Assembly (NCBI GenBank): GCA_965249775.1
Contig: OZ252253.1
Coordinates: 744,001 to 808,000 of the forward strand
Length of the DNA: 64,000 bases
Direction of reading: 5' to 3'
From: UBA822 sp965249775
GTDB taxonomy: Bacteria; Gemmatimonadota; Gemmatimonadetes; Longimicrobiales; Gaopeijiaceae
Each line of letters starts with the position of its first letter. The first letter of the stretch is position 1. Below the pieces are notes generated by a model that was given only the letters and a program-made list of their open reading frames with translations, was not told the DNA's origin and searched no databases. A program made the position numbers and the translations under genes. This document shows, in pieces, positions 31,370 through 40,508 of the stretch.

Positions 31370-33211
31370 TTAGTAGTCGACCGGCCTAAGGTAGAATTCC
31401 CCGATCGCGGTGGATGAAAGCATCGCGACCGTGGGTAGCTCTCTTTTCCAGTGAGTCGCCGACAGTCGACGCCAGACGCAGTCCACGTCGCCTTCAGTGA
31501 AGCCGTCTCTCTTGAGCTCGTCGGCCGTATATCCATGAAGAAGCCAGTGAAGGATGGGATCGGCGCGATGGTAGGAAATACCGAGCTCGTCCTCGTCGTG
31601 CACACCACGAACCAAGTCGGCTGACGCAGGCTTGTCGATGATCACCTCGGGCACTCCGAGGTGCCTGGCCAAGGCCCAGACCTGCGTCTTGAAGAGATCA
31701 CCGAGCGGGTTGATCGGCGGAGAATCATCCGCGTGCCAAGTGTAGTATCCCAGGAGGCGCTCCGACTTGTTTCCTGTGCCTAGCGGGAGCGCTCCGAGCT
31801 TGGCCGATTGGTCGAACAGGATCACGGACCGGAGGCGGGCCGCCAGATTCCCGCGGCGGAGGGGCGAAAGGTCAGGCTCATGCTTCTGTACGTAGGCGTC
31901 AACCGCCTCCGTAATTTCGATCGTGCGACCCTCGGCACCGGATGCATCCAGAACGAGAGCGGCATGGTCCAAGCTCTCCTGACTGGACGTCGCGTAGGGA
32001 AGGCGAAAGCCCGTCACGTTCTCGGGGCCGAGAGCGCGAACCGCCAAAAGGAGCGACACGCTCGAGTCCACTCCTCCGGATAGACCGATCACCACGCGCT
32101 CAAAGCCGCGCTGACGAACGACTTCTTCCCGGATGAACTCCAGCAGAGCGCTCTCGACGAGGGGCATATCCAGATCGAGTAGGCTGTCGTCGTCCGGATG
32201 GGCGGGCTTATGTGCCGTCGAGCCAACCTGCTCGAGCCCGAGCTCACCTGCGTCCGAATCAGCCCCGTCCGGATCCGCGCGGTCCGAATCAGGGTCGTCC
32301 AGATCGGCGCTGTCCGATGCGGGTGCCTGATCGGAGCGTTGCGCGTCGCTCAACGCCCGCTGCAGCTGAGGGAGTGTTCGCTCGAGATCGGCCAACAAAG
32401 GGGAGGCCACTCGGGCCCGGTCCAGATCAGCCGCCTCCAGCTGAGCCACGGTCACCCCGGCCTCGAAGAGCGGACCTCGTGCCAGCACCGAGCCGTCCGG
32501 CCCGACCGCTATCGATCCCCCCGGAAATACCTTCCCCCCCTCGGAGCCGACGAGCTGACTTACGACCACGAACACGCCGTGTTCGACCGCCGTAGCTGGA
32601 GCCAAGGCGTCCCACCGGCTCAGGTTGTGGGGGCGCCCTTCCCCACCCGGACTGAAGTCTCGTGCTGGAGACGCACTTACGGCGATGATCAACTCCGCGC
32701 CCCCCACTGCCAGAATGGTGGGCGGCAGCGAGTGCCACATTTCCTCACAGATGAGGAGACCTACACGTCCGAACCTGGTATCGAACGCTCGGACCCTCTT
32801 TCCGGCCTCCACGAAGCGCCCCTCGTCGAAGACGCCGTAGGTGGGCAGAAACATCTTCCGATGGACGTGGGTAACCTCGAACCCTCGCTCACCGGGTGTC
32901 AGATATACGACGCTGTTGTGGAGCCTTCGACGATGCCGCTCGAAGAAGCCGAGCACCACATCGGGCGCCCCCTCGGGTGGCGGGCCCAGTCCCTTCGCGA
33001 CGTCCGTCGCCGAACGGGCCGCCTCGGCAACGCCACCCTCCAGGAAGTAACCGGTCAGAGCGGCCTCGGGGAACACCAGGAGGTCGACCGCCCCCGCCTG
33101 CTCGGTGATCACCTCACGGATCCCGGAGAGATTAGACACAACATCGGCCTTCGTGGGTTTGAACTGGGCAAGCCCCACCCGTAGTTGAGCCCCTCCTGTC
33201 GGTCGTATCAT
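31370..33211 (-). CDS. nadE: Glutamine-dependent NAD+ synthetase
   Basis: The 613-aa enzyme makes NAD+ from deamido-NAD+, ATP and glutamine. The N-terminal nitrilase-type glutaminase (about 10-265) has its triad in LVFPEAALTG (Glu), VHRKMFLPT (Lys) and LLICEEMWH (Cys). The C-terminal synthetase (about 345-613) has the P-loop GLSGGVDSSV, TGNKSERLLGYYTWHAD and GDLFKTQVW. Between them lies an Asp-rich linker (about 280-345) built on five-residue repeats, longer than usual. Downstream of its stop is the kinase relic. No nearby NAD genes; the divergent S41 protease lies 170 nt away. Confidence 0.95.
   Translation of the reverse strand: MIRPTGGAQLRVGLAQFKPTKADVVSNLSGIREVITEQAGAVDLLVFPEAALTGYFLEGGVAEAARSATDVAKGLGPPPEGAPDVVLGFFERHRRRLHNSVVYLTPGERGFEVTHVHRKMFLPTYGVFDEGRFVEAGKRVRAFDTRFGRVGLLICEEMWHSLPPTILAVGGAELIIAVSASPARDFSPGGEGRPHNLSRWDALAPATAVEHGVFVVVSQLVGSEGGKVFPGGSIAVGPDGSVLARGPLFEAGVTVAQLEAADLDRARVASPLLADLERTLPQLQRALSDAQRSDQAPASDSADLDDPDSDRADPDGADSDAGELGLEQVGSTAHKPAHPDDDSLLDLDMPLVESALLEFIREEVVRQRGFERVVIGLSGGVDSSVSLLLAVRALGPENVTGFRLPYATSSQESLDHAALVLDASGAEGRTIEITEAVDAYVQKHEPDLSPLRRGNLAARLRSVILFDQSAKLGALPLGTGNKSERLLGYYTWHADDSPPINPLGDLFKTQVWALARHLGVPEVIIDKPASADLVRGVHDEDELGISYHRADPILHWLLHGYTADELKRDGFTEGDVDCVWRRLSATHWKRELPTVAMLSSTAIGEFYLRPVDY
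32252..32326. repeat. 15-bp tandem repeat (five units) in the nadE linker
   Basis: Five imperfect units of 15 bp, each starting GTCC(G/A) on the plus strand (32252, 32267, 32282, 32297, 32312), encode Asp-rich pentapeptides such as DPDSD, RADPD and GADSD. In frame, so copy-number change would only lengthen or shorten the interdomain linker. Confidence 0.8.
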
Positions 33212-33381
33212 GAGCGACGTCTCCCGAGCACGTCGAATAAAACGGTTCTCGACTGTCTATCGACAAGGTAAGGATTCGGCCCTCGAAGCCGAAGCCCCTT
33301 GCGTCTCGGCCGGAACGAGGCAGGATTGCATGGGGTTATTGGACGAGCCTCGTGACCGTTGCCTGCACTGAAAGTGAGACG

Positions 33382-35001
33382 ATGATCCGTAAGACCGTAC
33401 TAGGCCTGAGTTTGGCCCTCGTTCTGGCGCTGCCTTCGGCAGGCCAGTCACAGGACAACGCCGACCGGCGCCGCGCCGGAGGGCAGGCAGCCCCGGGAGC
33501 TCAGGAGTTTCTGAGCGTCTTCCAGGCCATCCGTGACTACGGCCTCGGAGAGCTTTCCGACTCGACTCTCTGGCACCGTGCCGTCGACGGGCTGATCCGA
33601 GAACTCGATGACCCTTATGCGCAATGTTTCAGGCCTGCTGAATTCGACGACTTTCAGGAGAACAATACAGGTAACTACGCTGGCATCGGGGTTCAGATCA
33701 CGACCCTCAATGAAGTCATCACCATCACCGCCGTATTTCGGGATACGCCCGCCGAGGAATCTGGCCTCCAGGTCGGAGACTTGATCATAGCGGTGAACGA
33801 AGAGAGCACGGACGGATGGACCACTGGGGACGCGTCCAATGCAATCCGCGGCGAAGTGGGGACCACTGTGGATCTTTCGATCGCCCGCCAAGGACTCACC
33901 ACTCCGCTCAGGCCGACGGTGCGCCGAGACAGCGTTCATGTCTCGGCTGCGCAGTCGGACATCGTAGGCTCGAACGTCGCCTACATCGCGCTCGACCGGG
34001 TCGCTCGCGGCTCGGCCGACGAAGTGGGGGATGCCCTCTCCCGATTCAGTGGCGCCCGGGGATTCATCCTCGACTTGAGGGGGAATCCGGGAGGATACCT
34101 CGACGAATCCCTCAGTATCTCGGACCTTTTCCTCGATGAAGGGCTCCGTCTCGCCAGCGCTGAGAGTCGTGTCCCCGGCCAATCCGGCCGCAGTCTCGAT
34201 GAACAATGGACCGCCGAAGCCGCGGACCGCATCCCCGGCAAACCGGTGATCGTTCTCGTCGATCAATATTCGGCATCGGCCTCAGAGATCGTAGCCGGGG
34301 CCTTGCAGGACCATGACCGAGCCTTGGTGATCGGCAGGCGGACGTTCGGAAAGGGGGTCTTTCAGAACGTGTTCAGGCTCACCGATACATGTAACCTCCG
34401 GCTTACGACCGGCGAGTGGTACACGCCGCTCGGGAGGTCCCTCCATCGGCCCCGGACGGCCCGCGGTAACCCCTTGCCCGAAGACCCAAACACGTTTCCC
34501 ATGGTCACGACCCAAGGCGGGCGTGAACTGGTCGCTGGAGGCGGGGTGTTCCCCGATCTCGTGATCAGAAACGACACGCTCACGATCCTCGAACGCGAAT
34601 TCACCTCCCAGGCCGCCGGTGCCCGTGTGCCGGTGAGCCTCCGTATCGAGGAGTTCGCCTTCAATGAGTCAGAGCGGCTCCGGGATGAGGGCAGAATGCC
34701 TGCGATCGATCCCGCCACCTTCGAAGATTTCTTGACCGGGCTCGCCGAAGAGGGGGCCGACCGCAGATTTCTGGATGACAGTGAGGTGCGGGGATACCTG
34801 GAGTACCTGATCGTTCAGCGTATTGCACGACGGATGGACATGATGGGTCGGGCCATGGAGCTTCGAGCGCGCCGTGATCCAATCCTCGCAGAGGCCATTC
34901 GGCTCTTGGGTGAAGTCGAGACCCAAGCCGAATTGTTCGCAGCCGCAGATCGGTTGAGGGCGCAGCGAAACATCCCTGTGGACGCGAGCGCAATTCGCTA
35001 G
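33382..35001 (+). CDS. S41-family C-terminal processing peptidase (CtpA-like)
   Basis: A 539-aa secreted serine protease. A signal peptide starting at ATG 33382 (MIRKTVLGLSLALVLALPSAG) is followed by an N-terminal helical part, a PDZ domain (about 100-190; YAGIGVQIT, GLQVGDLIIAVN) and the tail-specific protease core (FILDLRGNPGGYLDESL, with catalytic Ser in YSASASEIVAGAL and Lys in RRTFGKGVFQ). It trims C-termini of envelope proteins. A longer frame to 33352 adds ten residues that spoil the signal peptide. It ends 10 nt from the convergent xerD. Confidence 0.92.
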   Translation: MIRKTVLGLSLALVLALPSAGQSQDNADRRRAGGQAAPGAQEFLSVFQAIRDYGLGELSDSTLWHRAVDGLIRELDDPYAQCFRPAEFDDFQENNTGNYAGIGVQITTLNEVITITAVFRDTPAEESGLQVGDLIIAVNEESTDGWTTGDASNAIRGEVGTTVDLSIARQGLTTPLRPTVRRDSVHVSAAQSDIVGSNVAYIALDRVARGSADEVGDALSRFSGARGFILDLRGNPGGYLDESLSISDLFLDEGLRLASAESRVPGQSGRSLDEQWTAEAADRIPGKPVIVLVDQYSASASEIVAGALQDHDRALVIGRRTFGKGVFQNVFRLTDTCNLRLTTGEWYTPLGRSLHRPRTARGNPLPEDPNTFPMVTTQGGRELVAGGGVFPDLVIRNDTLTILEREFTSQAAGARVPVSLRIEEFAFNESERLRDEGRMPAIDPATFEDFLTGLAEEGADRRFLDDSEVRGYLEYLIVQRIARRMDMMGRAMELRARRDPILAEAIRLLGEVETQAELFAAADRLRAQRNIPVDASAIR

Positions 35002-35011
35002 CCGGGTTCTG

Positions 35012-35935
35012 CTACGCCCTGGGGTGGTACTTGCGATGGATGTCGTGAAGATACTTACGATCCAGGTGCGTGTAGATCTGGGTCGTCGAAATGTCCGCAT
35101 GACCCAGAAGTTCCTGGACCGCCACTAGGTCCGCACCACCCTCCAGCAGGTGCGTCGCGTAAGTGTGCCGAAGCACATGGGGAGACACCCTGCCTTCGAG
35201 CCCTGCCAAGCGCGCGGCGGCCTTTACGATCTTCCACACGCCTGTCCTGGACAGGGGACCTCCTCGCTGATTCAGGAAGACACACCCCCTGCTCTTGCCC
35301 TTTTCCAAGGCCGGTCTGACCTCTTGGAGGTATCGCGAAAGAGCCACCGAAGCCGGGCGCCCGAGCGGAACCATGCGCTCCTTGGAGCCCTTCCCGAAAA
35401 CGGTGCATAATCTCTCTTCCAGATCAAGATTGGTCATGCGCAGGTCCACGAGCTCCGAAACACGCACTCCGGTGGCGTACAGGAATTCCAGGATCGCCCG
35501 GTCACGCCAGTGCACGGGCGAATCCAACCGAGGCGCCTCTAACAGCGCAGAGACGGCGGCGGCATCGAGGACGCTCGGAAGCGGCCGGGCGACACGGGGG
35601 CTTTGAAGCCCCTCCGTCGGATCGCTCTCCAGGGCGCCTTCCTCCAAAAGAAACCCGAAGTAGGTACGCAGGGCCGATTGGGCACGTCGAACCGACGTCG
35701 CGGCCAGCCCAAGGTCGCTGAGGTGGAAAACATAGTCTCGTACATCATCCCCCCCCACAGCCGCCGGATCGGGCCGTCCTCTCTCGGTCGCGAAGGCGAT
35801 GAATTTCTCGAGCTCCCGGACATACGCGCTTATAGTGAGTGGGGATAACCCACGCTCGAAGTTCAGATAATCGGCGTAGAGTTCAGCCTGAAATTCGATC
35901 GCCTCATTCACTCGATTGTTCCGGTTCGTCACCAT
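35012..35935 (-). CDS. xerD: Site-specific tyrosine recombinase XerD
   Basis: A 307-aa recombinase that resolves chromosome dimers at dif with XerC. It has an N-terminal SAM-like DNA-binding domain (YLNFERGLSPLTISAYVREL) and a C-terminal catalytic domain carrying Arg (TGVRVSELVDL), Lys (GKGSKERMVPL), His-x-x-Arg (SPHVLRHTYATHLLEGG), His (LGHADIS) and the Tyr nucleophile (TTQIYTHL). AGGAG precedes the ATG/GTG pair at 35935/35932. It overlaps the dedA 3' end by about 30 nt. No dif-like site was found by eye. Confidence 0.93.
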   Translation of the reverse strand: MVTNRNNRVNEAIEFQAELYADYLNFERGLSPLTISAYVRELEKFIAFATERGRPDPAAVGGDDVRDYVFHLSDLGLAATSVRRAQSALRTYFGFLLEEGALESDPTEGLQSPRVARPLPSVLDAAAVSALLEAPRLDSPVHWRDRAILEFLYATGVRVSELVDLRMTNLDLEERLCTVFGKGSKERMVPLGRPASVALSRYLQEVRPALEKGKSRGCVFLNQRGGPLSRTGVWKIVKAAARLAGLEGRVSPHVLRHTYATHLLEGGADLVAVQELLGHADISTTQIYTHLDRKYLHDIHRKYHPRA

Positions 35936-36578
35936 GCGCTCCTAGCCCAGACGCCGGGCCGGTATCCGCTACTGAGCTCCGCCGAGATCGTACCCACCAC
36001 CAGGCCACCAGCACGAAGATTACCCCCGCGATACCGGCCAACGTCCAGTTGAGACGCGTTTGAGTCCTCAGGAGTTGGTCGACGTTCCGTCCAACGAATG
36101 CTCCCACCCAGACGAGGGCTCCGTACCAGATCGCCGAAGCCAGCAACAGGGGGAACACCACCGATAGTGGGCGCTGGCGGATGAGGCCGGCAAATACGGG
36201 CGCAACCACCCGCAGCCCCGGCAGGAACCGCGTGTAAAAAATCGCCGCGGCTCCCCAACGCCGGTAAAACCTCTGGACGATCTCGACCTGCTTCGGATTG
36301 AGCAGATATGTGCCCAGCCGAGTCTGGAAGAACGAATCGCCGTATCGGTAGGCCGCCGTGTAGACCGCCACTGCGGCAAACGCGTTCGCTGTCCAGGTCA
36401 CGAAAAAGATGACTTCCGCGCTGGCGGCTTCTCGGGCAGCCAAGAAACCGCCCAGGAGCACGAACGTGTCGGCCGGAATCAGAGGGAAGACGTTCTCGAC
36501 GGCCGCCCCTAGGCCCAGCAGCCCATATTTCAGGAAAGGAGGGGCGTCCCGTACCCAGACAAGAAGCTGGTCCCACAC
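35904..36578 (-). CDS. DedA/SNARE-associated family membrane protein
   Basis: A 224-aa polytopic membrane protein with the DedA core: VENVFPLIPADTFVLLGGFLA (the E-x-x-F/P-P motif region), YRYGDSFFQ, FYRRWGAAAIFYTRFLPGLRVVAPVFAGL (the FxRFxPxxR motif) and a last hydrophobic helix near 175-200. DedA proteins support membrane homeostasis and are linked to undecaprenyl- or phospholipid flipping. The C-terminal tail is Ser/Gly/Glu-rich. Operon-like overlap with xerD downstream. Confidence 0.9.
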   Translation of the reverse strand: MWDQLLVWVRDAPPFLKYGLLGLGAAVENVFPLIPADTFVLLGGFLAAREAASAEVIFFVTWTANAFAAVAVYTAAYRYGDSFFQTRLGTYLLNPKQVEIVQRFYRRWGAAAIFYTRFLPGLRVVAPVFAGLIRQRPLSVVFPLLLASAIWYGALVWVGAFVGRNVDQLLRTQTRLNWTLAGIAGVIFVLVAWWWVRSRRSSVADTGPASGLGAHGDEPEQSSE

Positions 36579-36647
36579 TTCGGATGCTCCGTCTTCTAGT
36601 AGGCTAAGAAATTCTCGAGCTACCGAGAGGATCGACGAGCCGAGAGA

Positions 36648-37142
36648 TCAAGGCGCGTCTTCCGACCCTTCCAGCAGCGCCACGGCATGCACTGCCATGC
36701 CTTCGCCAGACCCGATCCAGCCCATACCCTCGTTTGTCTTCCCCTTGACGGAAACCGCATCGGGAGCGGTGCCAAGCACCTCGGAGAGCCGCACTGCCAT
36801 CTCCTCCGCGTTGGAGGCGATCTTGGGCTGCTCGGTGATTACCGTGACGTCGATATTGCAGACTCGAAGGTCGGACTCCCCGATGAGCTCGACGGCACGC
36901 GCCAGCAACTCCATGGAATCTGCATCCTTCCACCGGGACTCGGAGGAGGGAAAATGCCGACCGATGTCACCCAAAGCCGCTGCGCCAAGAAGGGCGTCCG
37001 CAACCGCGTGGGCGATGGCATCCCCATCGGAGTGCCCCAGAAGACCTGGGTGATCCGGAATCCGGACGCCTCCCAGAACCAGGGGACGTGCCTCGTCGAA
37101 GCGGTGCGAGTCGTATCCGAAGCCGATCTTCATCGAGCCCAT
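36648..37142 (-). CDS. ispF: 2-C-methyl-D-erythritol 2,4-cyclodiphosphate synthase
   Basis: A 164-aa enzyme of the MEP isoprenoid pathway. Metal ligands are in GYDSHRFDE (DxH) and in LLGHSDGDAIAHAVADALLGA; the ending GKTNEGMGWIGSGEGMAVHAVALL is typical. ATG 37142 follows GGAGGGG by about 8-10 nt and gives a near-standard length; ATG 37133 (MKIGFG) is an alternative. Lone ispF without ispD, following the fab cluster on the same strand. Confidence 0.95.
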   Translation of the reverse strand: MGSMKIGFGYDSHRFDEARPLVLGGVRIPDHPGLLGHSDGDAIAHAVADALLGAAALGDIGRHFPSSESRWKDADSMELLARAVELIGESDLRVCNIDVTVITEQPKIASNAEEMAVRLSEVLGTAPDAVSVKGKTNEGMGWIGSGEGMAVHAVALLEGSEDAP

Positions 37143-37202
37143 CTTCGTCGCCCCTCCGCAAGACCCCTTCGCGCGGCCGCACCCCACGTCATCAACAGGC
37201 CC

Positions 37203-38465
37203 CTATTCCCCTCCCCAGGCCCGGATCGCCAGACAAGCGTTGTGCCCGCCAAATCCAAAGGAGTTGGATAGGGCGACGTCTACCGGGCGTTCGACGACAC
37301 CATGCGGGGCATAGTCGAGGTCACAATCCGGATCTGGATCGGTCAAGTTTGTCGTCGAGGGAATCCGGCCCTGCTGACATACCAAAGCCGTAATGACGGC
37401 CTCGACGCCGCCTGCGGCCCCCAACAGGTGGCCCGTCATCGATTTCGTGGAGCCCACGATCACCGAATACGCCGAATCCCCAAGAACCTGCTTGATCGCT
37501 GCCGTCTCGTTCCGGTCGTTGGCGAGAGTCGACGTGCCGTGCGCATTGATGTAATCCACATCCTTCGCAACAACGCCTGCGTCATCCATGGCCATGCGCA
37601 TAGCGTGTTGGGCACCCTCTCCCTCCGGTGCCGGCATCGTGATGTGGTAAGCGTCCGCCGACACACCGTATCCGACCACTTCGGCCACGATCGTGGCGTC
37701 GCGGGCGACCGCAGTGTCCAAGGCCTCCAGGACGACGCAACCCGCTCCCTCGCCTATGACGAACCCATCTCGACCAGCATCGAAGGGGCGGGATGCGGCA
37801 GCCGGATCGTCATTTCTCGTAGATAGCGCCTTCATGGACGCGAAACCCGCGACTGCCAGAGGAGTGATTGTCGCCTCACCTCCCCCGGCGATCATGATGT
37901 CGGCATCACCCCGCTCAATGAACCGGAACGCATCCCCGATCGCGTGGGCGCCGGACGCGCAGGCGGACACAGTGGCATAGTTCGGCCCGCGCGACCCGAA
38001 GCGGATCGAAATCAGGCCTGCCGCAATGTCTGGAATGAACATGGGGATAAAAAAAGGGCTTACACGGCTTGGGCCACGGGCATGCAGCTGATCATGCTGG
38101 GCTTCCATGGTGGAGATGCCGCCGATTCCGCTGCCGAAGATCACCCCAAAGCGCTCGCCGGCCACACCCTCGGGCGCGCCCTCGAGCCCGGCGCTTCGCA
38201 TGGCTTCGACGGCAGCGCCGACGCTGAACTGCGCAAAACGGTCGTACCGGCGAACCTCCTTCTTTTCGAGGAAGGTGAGCGGATCGAGGTCCTTCACCTC
38301 ACAAGCGATTCGGGTAACGTATTCCTCTGTGGTTTCGAAGATGGTGATGGGTCCGGCCCCGCTCTCGCCTGCCAGCAATGCGCCCCAGGTTGACGGAACG
38401 TCGTTCCCGACCGGAGTGATCGCCCCAAGGCCCGTAATAACTACCCTACGACGGCTATCGCTCAT
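37203..38465 (-). CDS. fabF: 3-oxoacyl-ACP synthase II (KASII)
   Basis: The 420-aa condensing enzyme elongates acyl-ACP with malonyl-ACP. The Cys-His-His triad lies in VSACASGAHAIGDAF, NAHGTSTLANDRNE and SMTGHLLGAAGG; VVITGLGAITPVGND is the N-terminal block. The start is ATG 38465; an in-frame TTG two codons earlier is less likely. It follows acpP by about 40 nt, the usual partner order. Confidence 0.96.
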   Translation of the reverse strand: MSDSRRRVVITGLGAITPVGNDVPSTWGALLAGESGAGPITIFETTEEYVTRIACEVKDLDPLTFLEKKEVRRYDRFAQFSVGAAVEAMRSAGLEGAPEGVAGERFGVIFGSGIGGISTMEAQHDQLHARGPSRVSPFFIPMFIPDIAAGLISIRFGSRGPNYATVSACASGAHAIGDAFRFIERGDADIMIAGGGEATITPLAVAGFASMKALSTRNDDPAAASRPFDAGRDGFVIGEGAGCVVLEALDTAVARDATIVAEVVGYGVSADAYHITMPAPEGEGAQHAMRMAMDDAGVVAKDVDYINAHGTSTLANDRNETAAIKQVLGDSAYSVIVGSTKSMTGHLLGAAGGVEAVITALVCQQGRIPSTTNLTDPDPDCDLDYAPHGVVERPVDVALSNSFGFGGHNACLAIRAWGGE

Positions 38466-38504
38466 CGCCAAAACACCTTGACAAGGGAGGTCCGAGCGGA
38501 CTCA

Positions 38505-38744
38505 CTACTCCTCGTGCTTCTCGATATATGCGATCGCTTCGCCCACAGTGCGCATCTGCTCCGCATCCTCGTCCGGAATATCGATGGTGAACTCTTCCTC
38601 GAAGGCCATCACGAGCTCCACGGTATCCAGAGAATCGGCTCCGAGGTCGTCCACGAAGGAAGCCTCGGGAGTGACCTTCTCCGGATCCACTCCCAACTCG
38701 TTGATGATGATTTCCTTGACCTTCGCGGCAGTGTTGTCAGCCAT
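38505..38744 (-). CDS. acpP: Acyl carrier protein
   Basis: A 79-aa acidic four-helix protein. The phosphopantetheine-attachment Ser is in DDLGADSLDTVELV; NELGVDPEKVTPEASF and DIPDEDAEQMRTVGEAIAYIE complete the fold. It shuttles acyl chains for FabF, FabG, FabD and FabH encoded around it. GGAGGCACC lies directly before its ATG, a strong SD as expected for an abundant protein. Confidence 0.97.
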   Translation of the reverse strand: MADNTAAKVKEIIINELGVDPEKVTPEASFVDDLGADSLDTVELVMAFEEEFTIDIPDEDAEQMRTVGEAIAYIEKHEE

Positions 38745-38809
38745 GGTGCCTCCGAAAAAGTGAGTCCATACGTGTTAGGTCGATCTGATCACCCCGGATC
38801 TGGATCACC

Positions 38810-39547
38810 CTAAATGGCCATCCCTCCGTCTACCGCAACGACCTGGCCGGTAATGTAGCGGGCCGTAGGTCCCGCAAGAAAGCGCGCCAGCCCACCCACG
38901 TCTCCAGGATCGCCAAAACGCCCAAGCGGAATCCGCGAATGTAACTCTTCCACCGCGGCCTCGGGCAACTCTGCGGTCATGTCGGTCGTGATGAAGCCCG
39001 GCGCGATCGCATTGCAGCGGATGCCCCGTGGTGCGAGCTCCTTGGCGATGCTCTTCGTAAACCCGATGAGGCCGGCCTTGGAGGCGGCGTAGTTCGCCTG
39101 GCCGGCGTTTCCGACGACTCCGACCACAGAGGTGATGTTCAAGATCACGCCCTCTCGCCGCTTCATCATCCCACGCGCGAGGGCGCGCGTCATGTTGAAG
39201 GCACCCTTGAGATTGACGGCGAGGACCTCGTCCCATTCCTCTTCCTTCATTCGTATGAAGATGTTGTCTCTGGTGATCCCCGCGTTGTTGACCAGGATGT
39301 CGACCGGCCCCAACTCCTCTTCAAGCTTGTCGACGACCCCTTTGACCGCTGCTGATTCACTGACATCACAAGCGTAGCCCTTGTGTCCCGCACCCTCGAG
39401 CGAGACCGCCGCAGCCTCCGCGGCCTCCCCGTTCCGGGCGACGACGGCCACTTTGGCCCCGGCGCGCCCGAGCTCCTGAGCGATCGCCAGTCCGATACCA
39501 CGGGAGCCCCCCGTGACCAACGCGACCTGACCGTCGAGTTCCTTCAT
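38810..39547 (-). CDS. fabG: 3-oxoacyl-ACP reductase
   Basis: A 245-aa SDR enzyme that reduces beta-ketoacyl-ACP with NADPH. Motifs are TGGSRGIGLAIAQEL (cofactor), NNAGITRDN, catalytic Ser in NITSVVGVVGN and YxxxK in YAASKAG, and the ending GQVVAVDGGMAI. ATG 39547 (MKELDGQVALVTGG) has AGGGGTCATC just upstream; the longer ATG at 39571 would overlap fabD. Confidence 0.96.
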   Translation of the reverse strand: MKELDGQVALVTGGSRGIGLAIAQELGRAGAKVAVVARNGEAAEAAAVSLEGAGHKGYACDVSESAAVKGVVDKLEEELGPVDILVNNAGITRDNIFIRMKEEEWDEVLAVNLKGAFNMTRALARGMMKRREGVILNITSVVGVVGNAGQANYAASKAGLIGFTKSIAKELAPRGIRCNAIAPGFITTDMTAELPEAAVEELHSRIPLGRFGDPGDVGGLARFLAGPTARYITGQVVAVDGGMAI

Positions 39548-39558
39548 CGATGACCCCT

Positions 39559-40482
39559 TCAAGGCTCCCATGCTTCGAAATCTTCCGGCTCACCAAGAGA
39601 AGCGCACGGAATGCGTCTTACGATCCTCCGATTCAGTCCACGTAAGACAGATCCAGGCCCCACTTCCAGGAAGCGGTCCACACCGGAGTCGGCCATGCGC
39701 AGGACAGAGGCCGCCCATCGTACCGGCGTAGTGAGTTGTCGCACCAATAACGCCCTTGCGGTGTCTCCTGTCGATACCGGCTCCGCGGTAACATTCGCGA
39801 TGACGGGGAAGGCGGGATCCTGAAAGGACAACGGTGCGAGTCGATCCTCGAACTCCGCCGCCGCCGGCGCCATCAGCGGCGAATGAAACGCTCCGGAAAC
39901 ACTCAGCCGGACGACGCGCTTGGCGCCCGCCCCCATAGCGAGCTCCATGGCTCGCTCCACCCCCGCCAGGTCTCCACTGATGACCACCTGGCCCGCGGCA
40001 TTGAAGTTTGCGGGGACGCACACGCCTGCTTCGTTCTCCGCCTGCTCGCAGACCGAAATTACGGCTTCATCGTCCAGTCCAATCACGGCCGCCATCATCC
40101 CGGGCCGCTCCACTCCCGCGGCGTACATCAGTTCTCCACGCAAGCGCACGGTGAGCACGGCGGACGCGAAATCGAGCGTACCCGCCGCGACGTGGGCAGA
40201 AAACTCCCCCAAGGAGTGCCCCGCGGCCAGTCCTACGGCCCCGAGCCGGCCCTCGATGACCCTGTATACTGCGGTGGAGTGGACGAGCATTGCCGGCTGG
40301 GCGTTCTTCGTGAGCACGAGATCCTCCTCGGGCCCCTCCCAAGCGAGCTTGGAGATGGAGAACCCCAAAACGTCATCCGCTTCTTCGAACACACGGGCGG
40401 CCTCGGGGTAGGCGCCCGCCAGAGAACGACCCATCCCGACGTGTTGGGATCCCTGTCCTGGGAAGAGCAGTGCGAGGCACAT
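39559..40482 (-). CDS. fabD: Malonyl-CoA:ACP transacylase
   Basis: A 307-aa enzyme that loads malonyl onto ACP. LLFPGQGSQHVGMG opens the domain; the nucleophile Ser is in AGHSLGEFSAHVAAG; His is in VSGAFHSPLMAPA; and EVGPGSVLRGLNRR is near the end. ATG 40482 (MCLALLFPGQGSQ) was chosen over 40536, which would run into fabH. Spacing to fabG is 11 nt. Confidence 0.95.
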   Translation of the reverse strand: MCLALLFPGQGSQHVGMGRSLAGAYPEAARVFEEADDVLGFSISKLAWEGPEEDLVLTKNAQPAMLVHSTAVYRVIEGRLGAVGLAAGHSLGEFSAHVAAGTLDFASAVLTVRLRGELMYAAGVERPGMMAAVIGLDDEAVISVCEQAENEAGVCVPANFNAAGQVVISGDLAGVERAMELAMGAGAKRVVRLSVSGAFHSPLMAPAAAEFEDRLAPLSFQDPAFPVIANVTAEPVSTGDTARALLVRQLTTPVRWAASVLRMADSGVDRFLEVGPGSVLRGLNRRIVRRIPCASLGEPEDFEAWEP

Positions 40483-40508
40483 GGTTAGGAAGGTGATCCT
40501 TGGAAGAG

